Shown: one piece after another, positions 51,336 to 63,847 of the stretch
How positions within the stretch are numbered: the stretch's first letter is position 1
Layout: the number at the start of each line of letters is the position of its first letter
DNA from: Paramacrobiotus metropolitanus
Lineage: Eukaryota > Tardigrada > Eutardigrada > Parachela > Macrobiotidae
DNA: 64,000 nucleotides
NCBI RefSeq assembly: GCF_019649055.1
Contig: NW_026570274.1
Location: 620,001-684,000, forward strand
Direction: 5' to 3'
Made by a program: the position numbers and the translations under genes
Notes under the pieces: generated by a model
Database searches by the model: none
What the model was told of the DNA's origin: nothing
The model's input: only the letters and a program-made list of their open reading frames with translations

Positions 51336-52441
51336 CACGCGGTCCCAAGCGGGCCATATATACAGACTGTGTATTTGATTGTTAAGCCATTCAGAAAGCG
51401 TTCATTGTTTTTATTTAGGATTTAAAGTTGTGGCCGTTGTAGATCTGACTTATACAGTTTTTCAAAAACGTATTATGGACATGCAGTGGGTGATGGTGTG
51501 ATCTAATTATTCTATACCGTATGCTTTACTATGCTTCTACATGTGAGTAACATTTACAAGACGTATCAGTAAACCGTAAAAAATCGTGCAAAAAATATCA
51601 GACGTGTAAAACCAAAAAACCTGTATGCGAACTTCATTTGTACGGCTTGTCACAACGCATTTTGCCAACCGGAAAATCCCTAACTGCAATTTGCAGTAGA
51701 AGCCGTACAGTACTTGAAAATCGCTTAGTGGTTACTGGTTACTATTACTGCATCACCGGCTGTTTATAAAAAGCTTAATGATATCTACTGTGTATACTAT
51801 GTACATATAAGTAATGGATCCACAGCTCTCAGCGAATGTTGTCGATACTCATGACCAGCAAATTATTTGCAACTGCGTATCTAACGATAACGATCGTACA
51901 GCGTAGTGAGACCCCCATACAGTAACCTGGACACTTCAAAATGGATTCAGTTCCCTACGGCACGAGTAAGTACCACTGGAAACGTATGATTGCTCGGGAA
52001 AATCGTCGTGGGCATTCCTTGGAGAGCAAAAATAATCTACAGCGCAACGAAACTGATCACTAGAACAGCAACGGGGGTTTGTTTGTTTTCAAATCATCAT
52101 CCCACGTACAGTACTGCCGATTGTCGAATGCCAGTATATTTATATCTTTTTGCATCATGCTAAAGCTACTCTTTACTGTGCAACTACATGCATATGTTTT
52201 CATACTCCACGATTATGTCGCTGTCAGAATGGATATCACGGATTATTCTAATCAGATAGCTCTTGTTCCCACAATATTGTATTATTGGATCAACATCCCT
52301 TACTGTTAGCATAATAATAATAGCAATGATAATAATTATGTGCTGTACACAAAATGGTGACAGGACCATTACGAAGCGGTAGTGCTTGATGGTGGCTGGC
52401 TTACGGTTGCCGATTTACAAGTCCGATTCAGTGAGTGTGTA
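51336..52441. other. Intergenic, no gene recognised
   Basis: 3' region of the guanylate cyclase and 5' region of the gustatory-receptor-like gene. A/T-rich, with short simple runs (taataataatagcaatgata at about 52309). Nothing else seen. Confidence 0.4.
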
Positions 52442-54188
52442 ATGCTTGTGGAAGACATGAATACCACAACCCGAGCGCCAGTGCGTTCGAATTTCAGGAG
52501 GATTTTCTGTGCATCTTTATGGCCGCTGCAGCTGCTGGGTTTCATACCCTGGAATCTGGAGGGTCGCGTCACCAAGCGCGCCGGTAAATTGGAGTTGTGC
52601 TACTCTGTCATTGGTGTTGTCATCTGTTTGTGTGGCTGGGTCGGCGTCGTGGTGTCTGTGGACACGTGTGCGGTGGAATTTCAGCGGGTTAAATCTTTTT
52701 TCCCAACCACCAATCCCATTATCAAAGCCACCATTATCGCCACGGCGTTTTTTATTAACTGCCGCGGTGCGGCTATTGTAACGGTTTTATTGTGCCACAG
52801 AAACGCTTGGCGACAGCTAATAACGGTGTTCCATCGAAATATTCGCATTTTTTTAGACACTTTCAGTTATCCATTGAGTAAACTAATTCGTTTGAAATTT
52901 ATGGTGATTGGATTAATTATCGCGTTTTTACTGATGTCGTACTTGTGGTTATACTCCAAATGGTTATCGGCGAAATCGAGTATGGATGGATTTTCCTGGT
53001 TGACGATCCAAAGCATCGGTACACTGGAGTTAGAAATGGTGTTCTGGCACGTGGCAATATTCTGGATGATATCTGGATTGCTGCCATACATTTTATCACA
53101 GATCCTGTTTGTCATGATAATTGTCATGGCGTTCATCCAGTCCATGATCGTCGACCGTGTGTACCGTCAAATTAGCCTCACCCTCGACCGGTTGCGTAAT
53201 GTTTGCGATCCGGATGAGAATATGATTGAGCCGGTGCATAAAATTTTCCAGTCCGCTGTGAAGGAACTGGAACAAGCTAAAACGGTTTATCACAGTAATG
53301 TTTTGTTCTGTGATTATTTTAATGAGCACTTCAGCCGGGTGTTGTTGCTTATTTATGAAAACGACTGCATGACCGTCTGCGGGAACATCGGTACGCTGGT
53401 GGCGGGCTTTTCGCACAGTGAGAAACATCTGGCGCATGTGGTGGTGCGCTGGGGCAGCGTTTATGCCATCCTCATGTTTCTCATGCATATCACGCTGTGC
53501 TTTATTCCCATGGCCTGCATTTACGAGCAGGTTGGTTGTCGGTCGCCAACGCAGGGTTATTACCACTGCGGTTTTTGCGTTGTGGAGAATTTTAATTTAG
53601 AGGGACATGTAAACCATTGTGTATTTAGGGAAAGTGCATCGCTGCAAAATGTCATGACATGAAGATTGCACTGGAAATCATTAAAGCCGAACATCCGGAT
53701 GCTCAACAGACTGAAGTAGGTGACAAATATGTATACGAGTAAATCGATTAATACCGGGACAAAAGAGGCAAAGGCGCACACGGTGGGAACTACTGACAAC
53801 GTTTTGTGTTGTATATAGGTCCGAAATGAGCTTGCTTCGGCTGCAACGGTGTTCGATCGGGAAATTTATTATGGAATTGGACATTTATTTATTCTGAATA
53901 AGAAACTGATAGCCACGGTAAGTCAGATTTCTGCTTTACATTAACAAGGAATAAGAAAATCATTATGTTGTGCAAAACATTTATCTAACGTGCTTGTTAC
54001 AAGAATTATTATTGCAGACTTTAACATTCCTGATATCCTTCGCGGTGCTGGCATATGAAATAGTGGACATATCTGAACTGAAGGATGATCTGATGGAGCT
54101 CAAATCCGAAATATTTGATATCAAGACTATAATGCGTAATCAGAGTTTCCCCGATCTTCCGATAGCTATACCAACGCTGTCACTGTAA
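52442..54188 (+). CDS. Gustatory-receptor-like 7TM protein, 4 exons
   Basis: Exons 52442-53530, 53629-53715, 53819-53917 and 54018-54188, all joined in phase 0, 481 residues. Seven or eight hydrophobic segments are visible, starting after the N-terminal MNTTTRAPVRSNFRRIF. No DRY or NPxxY motif is present, so it is not a GPCR of the type seen elsewhere here. One large first exon followed by small C-terminal exons with phase-0 introns, and a last hydrophobic helix at the site of the TYhhhhhQF block (here TLTFLISFAVL), is the pattern of the insect-type gustatory receptor (Gr/GRL) family, which form ligand-gated cation channels. The match to the QF motif is poor, so the family call rests on topology and gene structure. 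Start could also be at the Met 15 bases downstream (MNTTT). Confidence 0.6.
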
Positions 54189-55150
54189 TAATGTATGCAG
54201 TTTTTCTTTATTTGAAATGTTTTGACAACATTGACAACATTCTTTTTTTATTACCAACGAATTTTCGAACGTTTTCGATGTTTTCAACTGGAATGTGTAA
54301 TGACAGAAATAATGGGTTATAAATCCCTTTTGGTTCGAGTTTATTATATTCGAGTTTATTAAAGTGAGTGAAGATTTCCTGGCCACGATGATCGAAGCTG
54401 CATCATGATCAATGGTTTTTACGTACAGTATATTGAAATCAAGCGGAAAATGTAATACAGTATTCCAAGGTCAATGAGTTACCAATATGCATAACATCCA
54501 GGGTCATGAATATTACAATATGACAGACTTTAATACAGCATATGCAGCCGTTGCAGCGTTGACCGATCAAATCGAACTAACTGTAAGGCACACAGAATAA
54601 TAATTTATCAACAGCGATGGACCTTTTGCTGCCACCAAAGTATGTATTGATAATGCAGGAATTTCCCTTGGAAAGTTCTTGGTATTTTCCGCCCATTACT
54701 CCGGAGTACAGATTCCACCAACGCGGTGCATCGTTTACCGATAATAATCTGGCTTAACAAATGTGCAAAAAGCCACGAAACTTCAGAGTGGGGAGCTGTG
54801 AAATGTAGTCCAGCTTCTGCAGCTCGAGTTCTCTAGCAAATTGCCCACTGTGACCTTTTAAACAGTGCTGCATATTAATGTGAATAATTGATTAGCGCAG
54901 CTGGAAAAATTCCCGGCGGGAAAACGAATGTCAAGACGGCATCACGATATGAGATACGATTTCTAAGTAAATGCTCATCGCACATCCGCCCTCTTCCGCA
55001 TCGCACTTTTCAAAACATGTACCGGTAGACAGCTAGATTCAGAAGCCGTTACTCGTAAGTATAGTCCAGATTTATTACGAATTTCGATTAAACTGGGTTA
55101 TAGTAAAATATTTTCGCTATATCAGTAAGCAAGTTTTTGGACATTTTGCT
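54189..55150. other. Intergenic, no gene recognised
   Basis: About 960 bp, A/T-rich, between two plus-strand receptor genes. No long frame, repeat or RNA gene is visible. It should hold the 3' UTR of the Gr-like gene and the promoter of the next GPCR. Confidence 0.4.
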
Positions 55151-56275
55151 ATGTTTCATAATACGAGTAGCTCATACAACCGGTCTATCAATCTTACCGT
55201 GAATTTATTTCATTTTCATCCACCGAATACGATTCCAGCCGGGTATTTGTGCATTCCAATAGCGATCATTAGCATTGTCGCAAACTTAACGCTAATCGCC
55301 GTGTACCGCAAAACTTCCACCTTACGTACACCGTTCAGCGTCTACGTGATCAGTTTATCTACGGCTGACCTTTTAAATTCCTGCACTCTTTCCCTGAATA
55401 ACGTTACTAACTTCCTGCAAATTCGTTATCCATTTGGGTTGTACTACTGCGCTTTATCCAATTATTTGGGATGGGTTTTAATTGGGTTCGCTTTCTATAT
55501 TCATATTCTCATCAGCCTCAGTCGGCTATGGGCCGTCATGTATCCGAGCAGTTACCGTTTGCACCACAGTAAGAAATTTGCATGTTGTGCCGTATTCGGC
55601 GCATTTATTTTCGTGCAGGCGTGGGCGTTACCGGGCACCATTATTTACGAAACACGCTTTGGAAAGGAACGTAATCCCATGATCTGTGCGTTTGATGTGT
55701 CGCAATTGCCCGCCTGGGGAACCGCAGCCAATATTGTATTATATATCGTTCCAAACATTTTGATCGCCTTGATATATCCGTTGATTTGCTTCAAAGTTCG
55801 TAATGGCTTACGGAATGCAACGCAAGTGGCGCCTATTCCTAGAACATACGCTACGCATTCACGAGCATCGGGATCGAAAGGTCACCAAGACAACTGAGCC
55901 TTGCTTTATCGGCTTTCTAAATAGTGACGCTTCTTTTAGGTAAACCTTCGCGTTCGGGTGATAACGTAAACAACACTGCTGTCCCGCACGGACATCTGAA
56001 ATCTCCAAACTAACATGTACAGTGGACGACGACAGTACAACGGACATCGTCATCTCGCTATACTGACAGCGTTGTCGCTAAGCGCTCTCTTCTGCTGGAC
56101 GCCTATTACGGTTACGTATTCGTTAATGGTATGGGACAATGTGGTGAATCTGGAAGCATTAGCGGCGACCAGCGTCATTTTTCATCTGGTTGAGCTGCTT
56201 AATCCGCTAATGTACCCGCTGGCATCAAAGGAGTGGCGGAATGCCTTTAGAAACCTGCTGCGCAACAACGAATAA
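55151..56275 (+). CDS. Rhodopsin-class GPCR, orphan (family B, copy 1), 3 exons
   Basis: Model: 55151-55880, 55940-55965 and 56036-56275 (331 residues); introns of 59 and 70 bp with GT-AG ends. N-terminal glycosylation sites (NTS, NRS, NLT), TM1 from IPIAIISIVANLTLIAVY, STLRTPFSVYVISLS before and in TM2, a conserved LSNYLGWVLIGFAFYIHILISLSRLWAV where DRY is replaced by SRL, CAFDVSQLPAWG in loop 2, FCWTPITVTYSL in TM6 and NPLMYPLA in TM7, which keeps the NPxxY layout. The second intron is inferred because the frame would otherwise hit TAA near 56013; a one-base indel is the alternative. Close paralogue at 56991. Family B is distinct from the NRG/DPLLF family A. Confidence 0.8.
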
Positions 56276-56990
56276 TAGTTTCTCGTGTATGTGGTTCAAA
56301 ATTACGCTATATGACCTATATAATTTTTAACAAAATATAAATTTTGAGCATCCACATATCGCAGGTCTATTGACGATTATAAACTGCCGACCTTTTTTTT
56401 AGTTGAATTTTATGCTATTCGGCATGGACGTGAACAATAATTTCGAAAATTAATGAATGGATTAAACTTAGGTACCTATTCAATGAGCCTGCTCACACTG
56501 CAATCAAGCTTGCTCTGCTTTCCATGCTCCCATGTTATTAATTTGTCAGTGTCCGATCTCAAGGCCACTTACAATGTTTCTGCCAAGCGGAACAATAGGA
56601 CGAGTGCAACCATAACAGGAAACCGTATAAACAGGAAGTCCATTAAGGATGTTTTAAGCTCCGCAACGCATTAAATTATGACCTTTAATAAAGAATATCC
56701 GAAGTCAAAGCTCTCAAATCAAAGGCAGCACGAACCGCACTTAATCCCTGTGCGAAAAATCGACGCAGAATAATTTTTTCGCAACGCAATTTGTTGGCGC
56801 GACGCCTAAGTTTCCCTATAACGTCCGTTTTGCTATTGTAGTGCAGTCTTAACCTTTATATGAACCAGCTTTTTATAAAGCATCTTTGAACTTTCCCGAT
56901 AATGCGCCTTTTTTAAATCTAAAACTCATTTTAATTAGATTGTACCAGCGTAGCTTGTTGTTGAGTAACCTGGCTATTGCCGAATAGAAG
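56276..56990. other. Spacer between tandem GPCR genes
   Basis: About 715 bp, A/T-rich. A short frame at 56453-56674 has no features. No repeat shared with the flanks was noticed. Confidence 0.4.
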
Positions 56991-58133
56991 ATGATCAATA
57001 GCACAACTGGTGGTACACGGAATGAATCCGCCAACGCAAGCGTCATTCCATTCCATTTCCCGTTGCCAAACACTATTCCGGCCGGTTGGATAAGCGTTCC
57101 GATAGCGGCCATCAGCGTCATTGCTAATATCACTCTCATTATCGTTTACTGCAAAACTCCCAGTCTGCGAACGCCTTTCGGGGTATACGTCATCAGTCTA
57201 GCCGTTGCTGACCTTTTGCAGTCTTGCACTTTGTCCCTGAATAATATCGCAAATTTCCTCCAAATTCCATATCCGTTTGGTACATTCTACTGCGCTCTAG
57301 CAAACTATCTGGGATGGATTTTGATTGGATTCGCCTTTTACATCCATATTCTAATCAGCTTAAATCGGCTGTGGGCGGTCACGCATCCGAATAGTTACCG
57401 ACTGCGTCATAATAGAGCGTTTGCGTGTTGGGCTGTCGTCGGAGCATTTGTTTTCGTACAAGCCTGGACGTTGCCAGGAACGATCGTCTATGAAATGCGA
57501 TTTGGAAAAGCACGTAACCCATATTTTTGCGCGTTTGATGTGTCGCAACTACCTGCATGGGGAACGGCTGCTAATATTGTGTTGTATATATTACCGAATA
57601 TACTAATCGTGGCTGTTTATCCGTTTATTTATTACAAAGTTCGAAATCGCGTACAGGATAGTAAAAAACTTGCACCAATCAGTCGGTCCAACTTTCCGCA
57701 TTCAGGAGCATCGGCATCGTGGACCAAAGGTCACTTCTATCTATGAAAACCTCATACAAATTTTGTTAATTCCTGCTTTTCAGGTGAACAATCCGTTTCT
57801 GTGACGAAGGCAACAGGAGATACCAATATGTCGAACGAAACGTCAGGCGGGTCAATGCGACGCCGACGGCAGAATGTGGATGAACCTCGCCAGTACAATG
57901 CACGTCGCCACTTCGCCATCTTGACAGCGTTGGTACTGGGTGCAGTCTTCTGCTGGACACCCATTAATGTGACTTACTCGTTAATGGTGTGGAATAATAC
58001 ATTTAATCTTCAAGCGCTAGCGGCGACGAGCGTCATATTCTTCCTCGATGCATTGCTGAATCCGTTAATGTACCCGCTGGCGTCGAAGGAATGGCGGGAT
58101 GCATTCCGCAGTTTGTTATGCTGTGGAAGATAG
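56991..58133 (+). CDS. Rhodopsin-class GPCR, orphan (family B, copy 2), 2 exons
   Basis: Exons 56991-57729 and 57784-58133 (362 residues); the 54-bp intron sits at the same place and phase as intron 1 of the tandem copy. Glycosylation sites NST, NES and NAS precede TM1. TPFGVYVISLAVADLLQS marks TM2, ISLNRLWAV the TM3 end (NRL instead of DRY), CAFDVSQLPAWGTAANIV loop 2 and TM5, FCWTPINVTYSL TM6 and NPLMYPLASKEW TM7. The third intracellular loop is basic (MRRRRQN). The copy at 55151 is very similar but has a shorter loop with an extra intron. Plasma membrane receptor; ligand unknown. Confidence 0.87.
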
Positions 58134-59395
58134 GCGAAAGAGTCGCATTAATCGGGTTTTTTGCGAGATTACTGAAAATAATCCTACTTTGAGCTCGGCA
58201 CTCGTGTTATGTGTACTTCTATTATTGCTGCACATATACAAACCGTTAAATTGGTTGTTGGTTTGCTAATAAGCCACTAAAAAACAAATGTGAATGTGAT
58301 TATTATTTTCCTCACTTAAAAATTTACATGAGTACTTTTAACAATACGAGGACCATTGGGTGCTGTGAACATACCCTGCACGATTAGGCTGCGATGAACA
58401 GCCGTAGCTCGCAACGCCACTGATATCACAGTCTGAATGCAAACGGCTTAACTTTAGCCGGCTGTTCATCGTAGCCTAATCGTGCAGGGTATGTTCACAG
58501 CACCCAATGGTCCTCGTAGCTTCGGAAACAAGCACTCATTAAGCATCAATGTGATTAGCGAGCAGAAAATCATGTGCTGTACCACTTAAAACCGTGATAA
58601 TCACCTTTTTATTTTTAGTCATGTTTTCTGACGTTTTAAGAAACTACAATTATATAAATACTGATGAAACGGCCACCCTTGTAGCAAGTTCCACTGCCTA
58701 CCCTAGGACAAATCCTCGATTTTAGAACATGAGGTTTTTGTGGACTGTGTGGTATTCACATGATCGACATTGCTGTTTTCCTATGTTTTCTTATTTGCTA
58801 GACAAACAAGTTGAAGAATAGTGCGTCCCTTACTACCTACCTACCTAGTGAGTCACCCGTTTATTTGAACCATTTATCCTCACCAGCGATCTTGCGCGAT
58901 AGCAATCGCTGCCACTATGTATACTCTACGTGGGGTGATACCCATTAGTTAAGTTCCTAATTTGTACCAATAACATTTTGCTCTCTACCGCGAATAAAAT
59001 GCACGGTTCTTGCCGAAATTGTCACACTTTTGGTTAAATGGTGCAATATTCGCAATGATTAACAATCACCAACGTGAATTCTTATACTAACAGCGAATAG
59101 CAAATAGCATCGTTACCGGAAGTAAGCAAAACAATTTAACGTTTGACTTACATATTTCTAACAAACGTGGGCTTAAGATAACGATCACAGTCGGAAAGAA
59201 CCCATATGTATAAGTGTTGATGCAGTAATATGGAGGATGTTTCCACAAAAGTATTACTGCATTTACAAAAGCATATCTTGAAATCAGTGCACTGTGGCAA
59301 TAAAAACGAACAAGGCTGGCTAAACAAGTCTGTTTTTCTCTTTCCAAATCCATATTTTGTATTATGAATTGACTTACTGAGTTTCAATCGCAATC
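58134..59395. other. Intergenic with one large inverted repeat
   Basis: About 1.26 kb between the GPCR and the LRR-like gene. The only feature is the 60-bp inverted repeat at 58345-58518. No coding frame is convincing. Confidence 0.4.
58345..58518. repeat. 60-bp inverted repeat with 54-bp spacer (MITE-like or hairpin locus)
   Basis: Left arm 58345-58404 (TACGAGGACCATTGGGTG...) and right arm 58459-58518 are reverse complements with a single mismatch. The whole unit is 174 bp. No clear target duplication flanks it. It may be a foldback element or encode a long hairpin RNA. Confidence 0.88.
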
Positions 59396-60800
59396 ATGCA
59401 GACTGTTGCTGCAATATTTACATTCATTATTCTGCAACTTGGAGGTAATCCTCTTGCACATATAGTGTAACCCCTGTTCCCTGCTAAAGAGTAGTAAAAG
59501 TTTGTTAGTTAGTTATGAAATCATGATAATTAATCAGACAAGCCGATATGCGAGTAATATAGCATGTGTAATTATAAAACGGTTGCCCTACCGGTTATTC
59601 TTTTCCACAAAGGTTCCGTCGGAACGCCACTGAACACGACGCTTAAGCTAGAAACGGACTGTCATCCGCCACATAACCCAACAGCCAAAGCCGACGCAGC
59701 TCCTTTGGGTATTTCCTCCTTCAGAAAGGACAACTTGACGGCAACTGAAACGCGCTTGTATGAGCAGATGCGGTCCAATGACGACATTCCTGCCTACCAG
59801 ACCTGCCTCGTGGAAACCAGGCACGGGTATGTCAACCGTTGGAAAGTAGAAAACGTCAACGAATCGGACACAAGCTACGTGGATCTGCAGTGTCATACTA
59901 CTGCACGACGCGACGCAGTGGCTTATATTGCAAAGAATATCAGTGTCATCAGTCCGCTGCGTGCTTTAACCGTACAACTGGCAGATAGAGAGTATGAGCC
60001 TTATGATCCGTCAGATCTCACCCCCGTTCACCAAGACGTCTTCGAACCGATTCGCAATCAGGTATTGTTTAGTACATTAGATGTTCATCAGATTTTTAAC
60101 ATGTTAGTTGTTTTTGATTTTACAACGTAAAACAATCCATTATCGAATTTATTTCATCGTCATCCAGGTGATCCAAATAGATATAATCCGCTGCTACGCC
60201 CCCAACATTACAGCTCTAGTCTTCGAAGTGGGAATCCTGCCCAATTTGGTCGCGCTGAGTTTTCAGGAAGGCCGGAATCTCGTGATACACAAGGGAGACT
60301 TTTTCCGAATGCCCAATATTCGCATGATATACTTCACCGCCTCCAGTATTCAGGAGGTGGAACCGTATACGTTCACCGATCTGGCAAACTTGCAGAGCTT
60401 AACGTTGGAACGCGACGTCGATCTTTTCATAGAAGGGTATAATCACTGTGCCCCACTGATGTCATGGAAATGCATGAATGAGCAGGATATGGCGAATATT
60501 AAAAAGCTGCATTGCGACTGTTCCTATGCGTGGTACCGCAATTTCCTCAAAAAGAAACCATATTTAACAAAGAAGCGAGAAAGCGGAGAAGTGCTGACCT
60601 TTGGCGACTATAAAACTCCCAGCAAGTTTTGGTTTCCCCTCAAAGAAGGTGTGCACGTGCTAAACGTGGACTGTGCAGGAAATCTCACCCATGTGGACCC
60701 CGAGATATTCCAAGCATGGACTTCTGACAATTATTACACCGGCAACGAAAACACGCCTTACTCATATAACGTCTCATGCTACGACTTACCATGCAACTAA
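59396..60800 (+). CDS. Secreted leucine-rich-repeat-like protein, 3 exons
   Basis: Exons 59396-59444, 59613-60061 and 60168-60800, phases agree, 376 residues. Exon 1 is a signal peptide (MQTVAAIFTFIILQLGG). The middle shows repeat-like strands typical of LRR proteins (ITALVFEVGILPNLVALSF, MPNIRMIYFTASSIQEVEP, LANLQSLTLERDVDLF) with spacing near 24 residues, followed by a Cys-containing cap (CDCSYAWYRNFLKKK) as in LRR C-terminal flanks. It has no transmembrane segment after the signal, so a secreted protein is expected. The number of repeats is small and irregular. Function unknown; binding role inferred from the fold. Confidence 0.68.
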
Positions 60801-61564
60801 TTTTCGCATGTATACAACTAATTTTTCGTATGTTTTGTTCTGTAAAATACATGTAATTATCGATTTCATCGTTAGCTGTTATGTTCGGGTATCATGCAGA
60901 ATACAGTTTACTAGAAAGATAAGCTCGGTGAGAGGAGTGTTTAGCTGAAAGGAAACGGCGACTGAACTTCCTGATTTTTATTGCATATAAACGCAGACAT
61001 CCAACTTTATTAAATAGAACCTCTGTGTAAAACAAATTTCTCTGGTTTAGGTGCTTCAAAACTAAAATAAATTAAGATTGCACCCCTAGAAGCTGATGTG
61101 GATTAATAAATCAAATAACAAATAGATTTTTTTTGATTTGATTGATCTGCATTTTGATCAGCATGCATTTCACGGGGATTTAAAATGTTCCCAATTACCG
61201 TTTTCGTTGTCGCTTTCTCCGTATTGTAACAAGTTAACAGCAAAACTTTAAGTAAGTACCCCCCATCAGCTGTTTAATGCCGGGCATGGCCTTCTAGAGT
61301 GGACGGCAGACGGTTTGTACAGTTGTATTACGTGTAATGGGCATGTGCCCTGGCAGCAGCAGCTATGTGTCAGACTGACGACAAATTCGCTAAAACAGTG
61401 ATGATCCATTTTATCGTGAATTTTTGCAGTTGCTTTGTAGTTTTTCATTCCAAGTTCACGAGAAGTCTGAACCTTAGTTCAGTAGTCTGAACCGTAACTC
61501 TGAAGTCTGAACCTTAGTTCAGTTTCTTCCAGTCTCTTCCAGTTATGAGACTTACGCAGCAACC
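60801..61564. other. Intergenic; short tandem repeat before the BTB gene
   Basis: About 760 bp. Near 61462-61521 a unit around AAGTCTGAACCTTAGTTCAGT is present about three times with changes, each with a small internal palindrome (CTGAAC...GTTCAG). It is just upstream of ATG 61565 and so in the promoter or 5' UTR. Confidence 0.5.
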
Positions 61565-63847
61565 ATGGCTACTAATTCGACCGAGCCCTCCAACCGGGGT
61601 AATCGCGGTGACGTCGGGAAGATGATTGAGTGCATGAGACAGGTGCTGGATTGTGGCGATATGAGCGATGTTCAGTTTCTGGTGGGACGCCAGTGTGGCG
61701 AAGTGCGGATATTTCCAGCTCACAGGTGCTTGTTCAGTTTTTCATGCTATCCACGACCATTGTCTTCAGTCCTCTTGAACTGGGTGGTTCTCTGTTCTAA
61801 TCAGTATGGACTTCATTGTTGTTCAGACTTCAGAGTCATCATGGGTGCCCGTAGCGATGTGTTCCACACCATGTTTTATGGAAGCATGCCAGAGAACGGC
61901 ACTGGTCCCTTGGATATCCCGGATATTTATCCTGACGCCTTTGCTAATATGCTCAGGTCTGTTTAGTGTTTACTCTTTAGGTCTGTTTCGGGGAAGCATG
62001 TACATGAGGGCTCACGGTGATTTTTTTGACTGGTGTAGCTACATGTACACGGACACCGTAGAAATCCTTAACAAGGACAATGTTTTCCGGACGCAGAGCT
62101 GTGTGGATAAATATGACTTACCAGCGCTGGTGGCCAAGTGCACTCGCTTTATCCTGGATTATCTTAAGGCGGAAAACTGTCTAGAGATTCTGGAGATGGT
62201 TGGCATCCTTGGCTGCTTGGACCTTGGTTTTGTACATTCAGCATTTTGTGACGAATTCTTGTCATCTGTAGGTCGTTCGTTATGATTGCACACCGCCCTG
62301 CGTCTTGGAGGAGTGTCTGCGCCTGGTTGATGAATCAGCGGAAGCTGTCTGGCAGTCCGATCACTTCCCTGCCATAGAACACAACTCGGTGCAGATGATT
62401 CTCCAACGCGATACGTTGGCCGCCGATGAGCATACCATCTAAAAGGTGAGGACCGTAGGATCTTCTCGAAAGCACTGGATTGTCGACTTGACATTAGCCA
62501 GAGTCGTGTACCGTGCCACTACGGCATATAGACTGTAGTTATGGAGGTCTGACCGCCTGACACCGTGGGTTTCCGATACATATTTTAGGATACAGTCATT
62601 ACAGTACTTTTAGCTCCAGTGCTCTTTAGTTTGGGAAGCCCGTATGAAATTGCTTATATTGATGCCGCAGCTTGGTAATATCTGCTGCGGTCTTCGTGTT
62701 GGCAGGTGGGCTGCGAGCGCCTGTGATGAAATGAATATCGAGGCATCTGCCGTGAATCGACGCGAAATGTTGGGCCAGGCGCTGTATCTCGTCCGGTTCC
62801 CGCTCTTAACCGACAAACAGCTAATGGATGGCCCTGATAAGGTGCTGTGCTTGTCATAAACCGATGGCCAGTTGCTCTTGGTTGAATCAAAATAGCCGCT
62901 GCTCCTACAGAAGCCGGCTTATTCTCGCACTGTTCAGCATACTGTCTGATGTGATCATCCTCGTGATCATATTTTTTATGCCGACGTAATGTGAAATATT
63001 TTTCAGACTGGTTTGTTGCTGCATTCAGAATTACGGGACATTCTTCGCTATAAGCACGCCACAGATAAACCGCAGCTACCGTTCGTACGGAGCCCCGAGA
63101 AAGTTAGTGCTTTGACGTGTGCCACAGAAAGGGCAACATGTGTTATAGGAAGTGCTTCGGTAACTGTAGCGCGCGTCATTTATTATACGGTTCCCGATGT
63201 GAGGATTCTGCAGGAGAACATTACGTTCAGCAATCCCGTGACATTCAGAAACCTGTATTGGTGAGAATATTGTCATAGACTCATAGTGGAACTGCAAATT
63301 AGGCGAAATGTTAATACAGTTGATGCATCGTTATTTGTTTGGCAGGAGCCTAGGGGTGGCCAAGAAGATTGTCGATGAGTCTGCTGCTCTGGGCTTCTAC
63401 CTGCACGGTTCCGGGCCCCCTGGCAGCCCGACGGCTCCCTGGGCCTGTCAAGTTAAAGTACAGCTGCGCCTACTTCCATGGAAAATGGGAACTGCGCCAA
63501 TTAAAAAAGGTGCATTTACATAATTTTTTGCTTGATAGTTTGCAAAATCTCAGACAGCAGAAGAATATCCTTGAATATCTTCGTGGAGGTAAACTCAGCG
63601 GTGTAATTTGTAGAAAATTCCCGTCTGTTCCACGGTGAACATTCTACCCGTGGATACTCGCGGTATATCGCGATGCAGGTGAGCGGTGTTCGTGCTGTAA
63701 TCCTTGCTTCAACATTGTTCGTATATGTGCATAAATGCTTATGTCCAGGAATTACTGGATCCGGTGAAAGGATACGTTAACCCGACTGACTTCTCCTTAC
63801 GATTGCAAATCCAATTGGCTGCTGATCTCCCGGCTGGAATCGAGTAA
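61565..63847 (+). CDS. BTB-BACK-PHR-like protein (BTBD1/2/3/6 type), possibly damaged
   Basis: Exon 1 61565-61725 and exon 2 61834-61956 give the BTB/POZ start (SDVQFLVG, PAHR, then VIMGARSDVFHTMFYGSMPE, IPDIYPDAFANML). Exon 3 from 62039 continues (YMYTDTVEIL, CVDKYDLPALVAKC). From 62272 a BACK-like stretch follows (ILQRDTLAADEHTI), but it runs into TAA at 62440-62442. Around 62633-62840 comes the conserved RWAASACDE ... NRREMLGQALYLVRFPLLT block, then 63007-63260 and 63346-63509, and a last exon with LLDPVKGYV ending at TAA 63845-63847. Members of this family are Cullin-3 substrate adaptors. Several joins need introns of only 25-40 bp, far below the 54-bp minimum of the neighbours, and one in-frame stop remains, so this is either a decaying copy or a region with sequence errors. 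The exon coordinates after 62200 are tentative. Confidence 0.58.
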
